Shown here: positions 1-6,373 of the stretch, piece by piece
How the letters are laid out: every line of letters begins with the position of its first letter
How positions within the stretch are numbered: the stretch's first letter is position 1
Assembly: GCA_031283915.1 (NCBI GenBank)
Contig: JAITAY010000121.1
Span: 1-9,620, forward strand
DNA from: Tannerella sp.
GTDB taxonomy: Bacteria; Bacteroidota; Bacteroidia; Bacteroidales; Tannerellaceae
Length of the DNA stretch: 9,620 bases
Direction of reading: 5' to 3'
Position numbers and translations under genes: made by a program
The notes under the pieces: generated by a model
The model's database searches: none
What the model saw: only the letters and a program-made list of their open reading frames with translations
What the model was told of the DNA's origin: nothing

Positions 1-1
1 A

Positions 2-244
2 CGGTATTTTTTCATCTCCAGGATTGTATAAATGTTTTAGTATCAACACTCCAACCATTAGACGAATGGGCATTGACGGGCGACCGTTGTGTTCGGTGCA
101 GTGCTTTTTAAACGCTTCATCAAAGTACTTCCGGTCAATGCTGTCGGCAAGCAGCGCCAGCTCGTGCTGCGGATTTATCAAGTCCGCCAGGCGGGTGCGA
201 AAAAGTTCGCGATGGTCATCCTGGGGCAATTTTCCTGTCATCAT
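2..244 (-). CDS. IS5-type transposase, N-terminal part, cut by window edge
   Basis: The reading frame opens with two ATG codons (244 and 241) and runs 81 codons without a stop to the window edge, so only the N-terminus is seen. Translation begins MMTGKLPQDDHRELFRTRL and carries, near residues 53-77, the segment GRPSMPIRLMVGVLILKHLY followed by NPGDEK. That pattern (a Gly/Pro lead, then PIRLMVG-hydrophobic-LK-x-x-YN-x-x-DE) is typical of the N-terminal DUF772-like domain of IS5-group DDE transposases common in Bacteroidales. The catalytic DDE residues would lie left of the window, so intactness cannot be judged. Bases 245 to about 343 would be the outer IS flank; I could not identify a terminal inverted repeat there. 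The insertion seems to abut a group II intron relic starting near 346, so the IS may have truncated that intron. Confidence 0.8.
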   Translation of the reverse strand, partial: MMTGKLPQDDHRELFRTRLADLINPQHELALLADSIDRKYFDEAFKKHCTEHNGRPSMPIRLMVGVLILKHLYNPGDEKIP

Positions 245-345
245 TTTCCGGTTTTCTGCCGCAAAGTTACAAAAACCGGTTGATTTTACCAAACTTTTTC
301 GCATTTATTTTATTGATGTCCAGTAAAATAATTCATTTATAAGGA

Positions 346-709
346 TTGACTAAAGAGCTTACAGGACGCAGCAATGATATGGGATATGCGAAGCGAAAAG
401 AATCACTTCGCTACTTCCTTATGGACTGGCTTGAATATTATAAGCTGGCAAGGTATACAGAGCAAACTCCAAGAGATAGATATGTGGTATCGTATCAGGA
501 TGAACGGGAAAAAGATAAAGACCCGGTTTAAGAATCTTATGAAGTGTGGGATTGAAAGTCGAAAACTTGAGAATGGACTAAGACCCGAAAGGGATATTGG
601 CGTATCTCTAAAAGCTGGATACTTACCCGGGGTTCTGAACAACGACAGCTTGAAACGGACAGGTTATCCTTTTATAATAGACTGTTATTGTAAAGCAATA
701 TCAAGGTAA
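346..709 (+). pseudogene. Group II intron maturase/reverse transcriptase C-terminus, decayed
   Basis: Pieces of one protein are spread over three frames. Bases 346-453 give TKELTGRSNDMGYAKRKESL and then RYFLMDWLEYYKLA; about 455-565 gives QSKLQEIDMWYRIRM and then KIKTRFKNLMKCGIESRK; about 574-630 gives WTKTRKGYWRISKSWILTR; about 632-708 gives VLNNDSLKRTGYPFIIDCYC. In order these match the X/maturase and C-terminal parts of intron-encoded proteins (W-x-x-YYKLA, RFKNL-x-x-x-GI, TRKGYWRI). Single-base shifts lie near 452, 568 and 628 (one extra g in a cccgggg run), a TGA stands in the expected AWEW position, and codons around MWYRIRM look deleted. The reverse transcriptase catalytic region (YADD) is missing. 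It is non-functional. An in-frame stop at 340-342 suggests the 5' break lies near 343, next to the IS flank. Domain VI of the same intron follows downstream. Confidence 0.8.
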
Positions 710-729
710 AGGCTCCCTGGAATGGTGGC

Positions 730-781
730 CGCGTGGTGTGAGAGGACGAAACGGGAATTAATCCCGTTTCTCCTACTCGAT
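730..781 (+). ncRNA. Group II intron 3' end: domain VI with branch-point A
   Basis: The motif GGTGTGAGAGGAC followed by a stem and CTCCTACTCGAT is the classic 3' terminus of bacterial ORF-containing group II introns. I can draw the helix: GAG 740-742 pairs with CTC 776-778, AGGA 743-746 with TCCT 771-774, and GAAACGGGA 748-756 with TCCCGTTTC 762-770 around an ATTAA loop. A775 is left bulged between the two lower helices, where the branch-point adenosine belongs, six bases before the likely intron end at about 781. Domain V, expected just upstream as a 34-nt hairpin, is not recognisable at about 710-735, so the ribozyme is probably dead even though domain VI is well kept. Confidence 0.75.
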
Positions 782-816
782 TTGACAATAAATTACCTTA
801 TCACCTAAATTTCTGA

Positions 817-1965
817 TTATTCATTTGTATTCATGATAACCACACGGTTCCATGCATTTTCTTCGTACGGTTGAATTTCATCACCTCTCCATTCGATGGA
901 AATGTTGTGGGAAGAAATGCCGTACTTGTCGATCAACTGTTTGGCAACCGCTTTTGCACGTCTTTCGGAAATACCCTTATTATAATCGGGGTTACCGGTC
1001 TTTCTGTCGGCATAACCAACCAACTTAATGGCAGCGCCCTTCTTCTTGGCAAATTCAGCCGTGTTAAAGATATTGCCTTCCTGATTCTTGTCGATCTTCG
1101 CACTGTTCAGACGGAAGAATACAGTATTGTTTATGTATTCCTTGGCCTGTGCAAGTGCAGGAGCAGCAGGCGGACACTCCGGACAATATTCCGGACGTTT
1201 TTCCAGTTCTGAATTGCGAGCACGTAACGCATTAATTTGTGAATTCAAATCGTTCAACAGTGCATAATCCATAGGTTCAAGCACTTCAAACTCTTTCCTA
1301 CCCAAATTAAAGTTCAGGCCTAACATGGCTTCAAAAGGACGGTCATATTCATGTCTGTCAGTAGACGTACGATTCCAATGATCGCCAACCAACACATATT
1401 GACCTTCCAAAAACAAGTCGACTCGTTTGCTCAGGCGGAACAACAGTTGAGCGCCACCATTAGCCGTAAGAGATTCAGACCGTGAATAACTGATGCCATC
1501 GACCGTTGTACCGGCTCTCACGCCATATCCCAGCCCTACGAACGGAATAAGGTGAAACACCTTTTTTTCCTTGTAAGGAGCCCAGAAGTTGGTAATATCC
1601 CACATGATGTCGGCATGAGGGTTAATCCATTGAAACTCCTGCTGACCGTTGTTACTGAAATTGTTCATCAGTCCCGCATTTACCTGCAAACGGAATGCCA
1701 AATACGGATTATACCATTTTCCGAGTGAAATAGCGCCATGAGGAGCTATCCGATCGCCAAATGCTGCATTTCCGTTCAAATCTCCCAGCAACACATTTCC
1801 ACCACCTGCAATCGAAATGAAAATATTGTCAGAAGCTTTGTTCTTCTTAAAATTGGTTTTTGAACCGTTTTCCGTACTGAAACCAATCTGAGGCTGATAT
1901 TCCTGTGCAGACAGAGTCAGTACAACACCACATAAAATGGTCAAAAGTAATACTTTAGCTTTCAT
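817..1965 (-). CDS. OmpA-family outer membrane protein
   Basis: A 382-residue porin-like protein that should anchor the outer membrane to peptidoglycan. Residues 1-20 form a signal peptide (KAKVLLLTILCGVVLTLSA, cleavage likely before QEYQ). Residues about 45-222 contain alternating, aromatic-rich segments (e.g. IPFVGLGYGVRAG, LFLEGQYVLVGDHW, EAMLGLNFNLG) expected of an eight-strand barrel. Residues 232-257 look like a short coiled coil (LLNDLNSQINALRARNSELE), followed by a Pro/Cys linker CPECPPAAP at 261-269. The OmpA C-terminal domain occupies about 275-380, with GYAD (D320) and SERRAKAV (R336) matching the diaminopimelate-binding Asp and Arg of the family. Layout and length resemble Porphyromonas OmpA-like proteins. 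It is a single gene with its own Bacteroides-type promoter. TAA stop. Base composition is more A+T rich than the kdu operon. Confidence 0.93.
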   Translation of the reverse strand: MKAKVLLLTILCGVVLTLSAQEYQPQIGFSTENGSKTNFKKNKASDNIFISIAGGGNVLLGDLNGNAAFGDRIAPHGAISLGKWYNPYLAFRLQVNAGLMNNFSNNGQQEFQWINPHADIMWDITNFWAPYKEKKVFHLIPFVGLGYGVRAGTTVDGISYSRSESLTANGGAQLLFRLSKRVDLFLEGQYVLVGDHWNRTSTDRHEYDRPFEAMLGLNFNLGRKEFEVLEPMDYALLNDLNSQINALRARNSELEKRPEYCPECPPAAPALAQAKEYINNTVFFRLNSAKIDKNQEGNIFNTAEFAKKKGAAIKLVGYADRKTGNPDYNKGISERRAKAVAKQLIDKYGISSHNISIEWRGDEIQPYEENAWNRVVIMNTNE

Positions 1966-2046
1966 AATTTATCAATTTTTATTAAACATTCGCCAATTTG
2001 TATTTTTCCTTCGTGGAACGGAATCACAATTCCACAAATTCCGCAA

Positions 2047-2078
2047 CAAAGATATATCTTTTTTTTTAGTATGACAAA
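2047..2078 (-). promoter_or_regulatory. Bacteroides-type promoter of the OmpA-like gene
   Basis: Read on the minus strand, TTTG (2078-2075) is followed after exactly 20 nt by TATCTTTG (2054-2047). This fits the Bacteroidota primary-sigma consensus TTTG N19-21 TAnnTTTG at every fixed position. The spacer holds a run of A. Transcription should start near 2040, giving a leader of about 75 nt before the ATG at 1965. The leader contains a small inverted repeat, GGAATCACAATTCC (2020-2033), which could form a hairpin in the 5' UTR. Confidence 0.75.
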
Positions 2079-2116
2079 TATAAAGATGCATTTTAATATA
2101 AAAAGCCCTCGTTTTT

Positions 2117-2163
2117 CTGGATACACTATGATACACAGGATTTTTACACCTGTTTCAATCCAG
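2117..2163. repeat. Nested inverted repeat between rfbA and the OmpA promoter
   Basis: CTGGAT (2117-2122) pairs with ATCCAG (2158-2163), and inside it ACAGG (2135-2139) pairs with CCTGT (2149-2153). It lies about 30 nt past the rfbA stop on the minus strand, where a transcription end would be expected. On that strand a short A-rich stretch, not a U-tract, follows, so it is a weak terminator candidate and may be chance. Confidence 0.3.
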
Positions 2164-2191
2164 TGGACAAGGCAGCAAATTTAAATTGATA

Positions 2192-3070
2192 TCAGCGTTC
2201 TGCAATCAATTTCATCAGGTATTGTCCGTATGGATTTTTGAGCATGGAAGATGCATTTTGTTCTAATTGAGCGGTATCAATCCATTCTTTTCCGTAAGAA
2301 ATTTCTTCCAGACAAGCAATTTTTAACCCTTGCCGGCGCTCAATGACCTCGACAAAAGTAGAGGCTTCCGACAAGGATGCGTGCGTTCCCGTATCCAACC
2401 AGGCGAATCCGCGCCCCAGTAATTGCATTTTTAGTTCCCCCATCTCCAGAAATGACTGATTTACAGAAGTGATTTCCAGCTCTCCGCGTGCGGAAGGCGT
2501 GATTTTCCGTGCTATGTCAACGACTTTGTTTGGATAAAAATAAAGCCCGACAACGGCATAATTCGATTTCGGATGTTTCGGTTTTTCTTCTACGCTCAAT
2601 ACATTGCCTTGTTCGTCGAACGCGGCAACGCCATAACGTTCAGGGTCATTCACGTAATAACCGAAGATGGTCGCCTTCTGTTCCCGTTCGGCGTTGGCAA
2701 CGGCTTCCTGCAACATGCCGGTGAAACCTTGTCCGTAAAAAATATTGTCTCCCAAAACCAAACAAACACTGTCGTTTCCAATGAAATCCGCTCCGATAAG
2801 GAACGCCTGTGCCAAGCCGTCCGGCGAAGGCTGTTCCGCGTAGTCGAACCGGACGCCCAAATCCGAACCGTTTCCCAGCAAACGCTGAAATCCGGGTAGA
2901 TCCTGCGGGGTCGAAATAATCAGCATCTCACGGATATCCGCCAGCATCAACACGGATATTGGATAATAAATCATCGGTTTATCATAGATGGGAATCAATT
3001 GCTTGGAAATCCCTTTGGTGATAGGATACAGACGGGTGCCGGATCCTCCGGCCAGTACAATGCCTTTCAT
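2192..3070 (-). CDS. rfbA: Glucose-1-phosphate thymidylyltransferase
   Basis: This cytoplasmic enzyme (RmlA) joins dTTP and glucose-1-phosphate to dTDP-glucose plus pyrophosphate, the first step toward dTDP-rhamnose and related deoxysugars of surface polysaccharide. At 292 residues it has the usual family length. The nucleotide-binding signature GGSGTRLYPITKGISKQ spans residues 8-24, with the catalytic Arg13 and Lys23. Asp108 in LGDN and Asp226 in WLDTGTH fit the two metal ligands, and EEKP (161-164) lies in the sugar-binding region. The ATG at 3070 is only four bases past the stop of the upstream kinase fusion, so the two are co-transcribed. rfbB, rfbC and rfbD are not in the window. Since the upstream partner is a sugar kinase fusion, the pair may instead serve a dedicated sugar-nucleotide route; that part is inference. 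TGA stop. Confidence 0.96.
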   Translation of the reverse strand: MKGIVLAGGSGTRLYPITKGISKQLIPIYDKPMIYYPISVLMLADIREMLIISTPQDLPGFQRLLGNGSDLGVRFDYAEQPSPDGLAQAFLIGADFIGNDSVCLVLGDNIFYGQGFTGMLQEAVANAEREQKATIFGYYVNDPERYGVAAFDEQGNVLSVEEKPKHPKSNYAVVGLYFYPNKVVDIARKITPSARGELEITSVNQSFLEMGELKMQLLGRGFAWLDTGTHASLSEASTFVEVIERRQGLKIACLEEISYGKEWIDTAQLEQNASSMLKNPYGQYLMKLIAER

Positions 3071-3074
3071 GACG

Positions 3075-4205
3075 TTATCTTCTTATTCGGATTTGTATTC
3101 CATTCGGGACCGGTTGTTCACTCACGAAAACAAAGTAACCTCCGCCGCCGGCACCACTCAATTTCCAGCCATACACGTCCGCCCTGTATTTTTCCAGCAC
3201 GCATAAAATCTCCGGAGTAACCATATTCGGAAACATGGCAATCTGCGCATCAAAACTGGCGGAAAAAGCTTTGCCCCATGTTGCAACATCTTTTGAAAGA
3301 AGCGCTTGCCAGCAGTCGTCAGCAGCTTTGCTCAGCCGGACAACGCCGTCCGGGGTGACCCTCGTATCGACCAGCACGTCGTATGTAGCGAGCCGCGGGA
3401 ACAGCGGAATCAGCCATATCCGTTCCTCTATCCATTTCAACAATTCCGGGTTGTCAACCGACTCAATGCTCTCCGGCCAGTAATCACCCCGGTAATACAA
3501 CCGGTTTAAACCCGGATATACAATCCCCAGCGAATCCTGCGAACCGCTCACGTATTTTGTACCCGGCGGATTCTCAAAACAAAACAGCGTCTTTGCCAGT
3601 TTTTCCCTGTCGCCTTCCGGAATATCCGTGTGCCACAGTTCAATGGCTTTCTTGCGCTAACTCGTGGACATGCCGCTACGGTCGTTGAATTCGTAATCCG
3701 GTTCGATGCTAATGGTCAGGACGGCGCCCGGATGATGTTTGCTGACAAACGGCTGGTCCATCCATCCGCCGGCCAGATCAAGCCGGTAAGGAATCCTGCA
3801 TTCTTCGCGCAGGGCGGTTGTGGAACGCACCGGCAAGGCACCGTGCGGAACACGTTTGCTCACAATGTATTCAATACCCAACTCTTTGCAAAGCTGTTCT
3901 TTCATCGGACTGTGGCCATCGCTGTTCACAAAAAAGATATCCGGCTGGGTCGCTTTGATTTCTTCCAGAAAATCAATCACTCCGCTGCCTTTGTTAATCC
4001 AGGCGTCTTTTACCGCCCGGAGCGCCTTCACCATGTAGAGTCGTTCCGCATCCGTGTTAATCGGTTTGCGGGCTTTCAATTCACAGATGGTCTTATCGGA
4101 ACCGATACCCACATACAGTTCGCCATGGCTTGCCGCTTCTTCAAAGAACGCGACATGGCCGCTGTGCAACATGTCGTAACATCCACTGACAAAAACTTTC
4201 TTCAT
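3075..4205 (-). pseudogene. Cytidylyltransferase-like/GHMP sugar kinase fusion, interrupted by in-frame TAG
   Basis: Reading from the ATG at 4205 to the TAA at 3075 gives one frame of 376 codons with a single internal stop, TAG at codon 183 (3659-3657). Residues 1-135 are a nucleotidyltransferase domain: SGCYDMLHSGH (7-17) with the HxGH signature, and VRSTTALR (126-133) at the usual second motif. GHMP kinase homology begins at RIPYRLDLAGGW (137-148). The segment SGMSTS-stop-RKKA sits where ATP-binding motif 2 (G-x-x-S-S/T-x-x-A) is expected, and SGAGGGG (350-356) is motif 3. Frame and sequence continue smoothly past the stop (KKAIELWHTDIPEGDREKLA, then FENPPGTKYVSGSQDSLGIV), so nothing else is lost. 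Likely role: phosphorylation and nucleotide activation of a sugar for envelope glycans, with rfbA four bases downstream. The stop may be a real nonsense mutation, a sequencing error, or read through; a GTG at 3551 could restart only the last 158 residues. Confidence 0.85.
3657..3659 (-). other. In-frame TAG inside the kinase ATP-binding motif
   Basis: This is the only stop interrupting the 4205-3075 frame. It directly follows GMSTS and precedes RKKAIELW. The six complete genes in the window end in TAA (817, 5200, 7407) or TGA (2192, 6373, 8451), and the downstream half of this gene ends in TAA; no gene here uses TAG as its terminator. Seven genes are too few to argue for a recoded TAG. A one-base change from a Ser TCG, Gln CAG or Lys AAG codon would explain it. 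Confidence 0.85.
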
Positions 4206-4243
4206 TTTATTTCGACTGTTTTTCGATCATTCGTTTTGCGGGG

Positions 4244-4251
4244 CAAATGTA
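4244..4251 (-). promoter_or_regulatory. Possible -7 box for the kinase fusion/rfbA cassette
   Basis: Minus-strand TACATTTG matches TAnnTTTG exactly and lies 38 bases before the ATG at 4205, inside the divergent gap shared with kduI. No TTTG stands 19-21 nt upstream, so only half of the promoter is convincing. I found no equally good box for kduI on the plus strand in this gap; TACTTTTA at 4305-4312 is a weak candidate. Confidence 0.4.
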
Positions 4252-4357
4252 TTAAAAATATCTATAGTTTGCCCGTTTCCCCCTCCTCTCTCGAATATAA
4301 TTTATACTTTTAGACGCTCAAAAAAGCATTATTGATAAATATTAATGGTTGAACATT

Positions 4358-5200
4358 ATGAAAACAAACATTGAAGAACGTTGGGGAACACATCCCGATG
4401 ATGTGAAACAGTATGATACCCAACAATTGAGAAAAGAATTCTTAATAGAGAAATTTTTTGAAGCGGACAGCGTGTTGATGACCTATACGCATAATGACCG
4501 TCTGATTGTCGGCGGAATCTATCCGGTGAACGAAAGAATCAAACTGGAACCGGTGGAATTGATTCGTTCAGCTTATTTTTGCGAACGGCGCGAAGCTGGC
4601 GTGATTTGCATCGAAGGTGAAGGCAGCGTAACGGTGGACGGTACGGAATATGCACTGGCTTTCAAGGATACGGTCTACATCGGACGCGGAGCAAAAGATA
4701 TATATTTCTCAAGCAAGAATGCCGCCCGTCCGGCTAAATTTTATTTTGCCTCATCGCCGGCGCATACGGCTTATCCTACGACGCAAATCACCGGCGAGAT
4801 GCGTCGCACGCTCCATCCGGGAGCGCCGGAGACGTCGAACGAACGTATCATCAACCAGCTTATTCTGAATGAAATTGTGCCCTGCTGCCAGTTGCAGATG
4901 GGTTTGACGGAACTTCAGACGGGCAGTGTGTGGAATACGATGCCGCCGCATACCCATTCGCGCCGGATGGAAGCGTATTTCTATTTCAAGGTGCCCGAAC
5001 AGCAGGCCGTATGTCATTTCATGGGACAACCGCAGGAAACGCGCCATCTCTTTCTGCACAATGAGCAGGGGGTCATCTCGCCCTCATGGTCGATTCATTC
5101 GGCTGCCGGAACAAGCAATTACAGTTTTATCTGGGCGATGTGCGGCGAAAATCTGGCGTACGATGACATGGATACCTTCACGGCTGACAAATTGCGGTAA
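4358..5200 (+). CDS. kduI: 5-dehydro-4-deoxy-D-glucuronate isomerase
   Basis: KduI isomerises 5-keto-4-deoxyuronate, formed when unsaturated uronates released by polysaccharide lyases open, to 2,5-diketo-3-deoxygluconate in the cytoplasm. The protein has 280 residues, as usual for the family. Its cupin zinc site is complete: His198 and His200 in PPHTHSRRME, Glu205 in the same stretch, and His247 in WSIHSAAGTSNYSFIWAM. Other family hallmarks are RWGTHPDDVKQYDTQQLR near the start and IGRGAKDIYF (108-117). I chose the ATG at 4358, matching the family start MKTNIEERW; a TTG nine bases upstream is in frame but unlikely. It is the first gene of an operon with the DUF4861 lipoprotein (six-base gap) and kdgK. 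The partner dehydrogenase KduD, needed to make KDG, is not in the window. TAA stop. Confidence 0.97.
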   Translation: MKTNIEERWGTHPDDVKQYDTQQLRKEFLIEKFFEADSVLMTYTHNDRLIVGGIYPVNERIKLEPVELIRSAYFCERREAGVICIEGEGSVTVDGTEYALAFKDTVYIGRGAKDIYFSSKNAARPAKFYFASSPAHTAYPTTQITGEMRRTLHPGAPETSNERIINQLILNEIVPCCQLQMGLTELQTGSVWNTMPPHTHSRRMEAYFYFKVPEQQAVCHFMGQPQETRHLFLHNEQGVISPSWSIHSAAGTSNYSFIWAMCGENLAYDDMDTFTADKLR

Positions 5201-5206
5201 ATAGCT

Positions 5207-6373
5207 ATGAAAAGGACTGTTTACCTGTTATGTGCGGCAGCTTTTCTGGCTGCATGTACATCGGAGAAGACGTTTCGCGTCACGGTCGAGAATCCGAGCG
5301 ATTTCGACCGTTTGACGGAAATGGTAGAACTTCCACTAAGTACGTTGAGTACAAAAATCGCGTTGAGCGAAGGGCAAATGTATGTGCTTCGGAACGACCG
5401 GCAGGAAATCGTTCCCTTGCAAATCACCTGCGACGGGAAACTTATTTTTCAGGCCGGTGTAAAGGCGCGGGAAACTGCTGTATACACGGTTTCGGCCGGC
5501 GCTCCGCAGACGTTTGCACCGAAAACGTACGGTCGTTTTATTCCCGAACGGAAAGATGATTTTGCGTGGGAGAACGACCGCGTGGCGTTCCGGATTTACG
5601 GTGCAGCGCTGGTTAAGATCGACGGCCCAAGTAACGGTCTCGATTGCTGGTACAAGCGTACGGATGCATTTGTCATTGACAAATGGTACAGGGATGACCT
5701 GGCCGGCGTGCGATCCTATCATGAAGACCACGGCGAAGGCTTAGACGATTACAAGGTGGGACGTACGCTGGGCGGCGGAATGATGGCGCCTTACGTCGGT
5801 AACCGGTTGTGGCTAAACGAGAACTTCATCGGACAGGAACTCCTGGAGAACGGCCCGTTGCGTATCACTTTCCGCCTGACGTACAAGGCCATCGAGGTGG
5901 ACGGCAAAACGTTCGACGAAAGCCGGATCTTCTCGCTGGACGCCGGTTCGCAACTGACGAAAGTCACCCAGGTATACGGCGCGAAGGACGCCATGCCCGT
6001 AGCGGCAGGCATTGTCAAGCGTGATGGCAATGATGCGATTTTCAAGGAGCTTACCGGTGGGATTGCTTCGCTTGTCTACGCCGAACCGGAAAGCGAAACG
6101 GTGGGAAAAGTCTATGTCGGGATGGTATTCCCGTCCGGGCTGGAAAAGACGCTGGTTGATACCTGTACGCTGACACATGCCATTACGGGACGGAAAGAAA
6201 CCCATTCCCACATACTGGGTGTGACGACCTGTCAGCCGGGTATGCCCGTAACGTATTACACCGGATTCGGATGGAGTAAATTCGGATTTCCGACGGTGGA
6301 TGACTTTAAAAGTTATATTGCCCGTTTTGCAGCAAGCTTGCAAGAGCCTCTTATCATAAAAACAGGAAGATGA
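5207..6373 (+). CDS. DUF4861 family lipoprotein
   Basis: A 388-residue secreted protein of the DUF4861 family, whose members sit in gene clusters for uronate-rich polysaccharide use; I do not know its exact reaction. Residues 1-17 form a lipoprotein signal (KRTVYLLCAAAFLAAC) with Cys17 as the lipidated residue. The body is beta-rich. Conserved-looking parts are WENDRVAFRIYG (121-132), SNGLDCWYKR (142-151), WYRDDLAGVRSYHEDHGEGL (160-179) running into DDYKVGRTLGGG, and the C-terminal VTYYTGFGWSKFG (348-360). The cluster His172, His175, Glu177, Asp180 could be a metal or catalytic site, which is inference. It starts six bases after kduI and its TGA overlaps the ATG of kdgK by four bases, so translation is coupled. 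Placement between two cytoplasmic uronate enzymes suggests it acts in the periplasm or on the outer membrane on the oligosaccharides feeding that pathway. Confidence 0.85.
   Translation: MKRTVYLLCAAAFLAACTSEKTFRVTVENPSDFDRLTEMVELPLSTLSTKIALSEGQMYVLRNDRQEIVPLQITCDGKLIFQAGVKARETAVYTVSAGAPQTFAPKTYGRFIPERKDDFAWENDRVAFRIYGAALVKIDGPSNGLDCWYKRTDAFVIDKWYRDDLAGVRSYHEDHGEGLDDYKVGRTLGGGMMAPYVGNRLWLNENFIGQELLENGPLRITFRLTYKAIEVDGKTFDESRIFSLDAGSQLTKVTQVYGAKDAMPVAAGIVKRDGNDAIFKELTGGIASLVYAEPESETVGKVYVGMVFPSGLEKTLVDTCTLTHAITGRKETHSHILGVTTCQPGMPVTYYTGFGWSKFGFPTVDDFKSYIARFAASLQEPLIIKTGR

Noticed and set aside
403..642. Minus-strand open frame of 79 codons in the intron relic
   Set aside because: It overlaps the recognisable maturase fragments on the plus strand and shows no homology pattern of its own.
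3075..3551. Separate gene starting at the GTG at 3551
   Set aside because: The frame continues upstream to the TAG at 3659 with protein-like sequence that joins the two domains of a known fusion, so the GTG is an internal Val codon.
3630..4313. Long plus-strand open frame (227 codons) across the kinase fusion
   Set aside because: It lies opposite a gene with clear family motifs, its translation has no recognisable domain, and its composition is that of an antisense shadow.
4349..4357. Upstream TTG start for kduI
   Set aside because: It adds only three residues before the family-typical MKTNIEERW; the ATG at 4358 is preferred.
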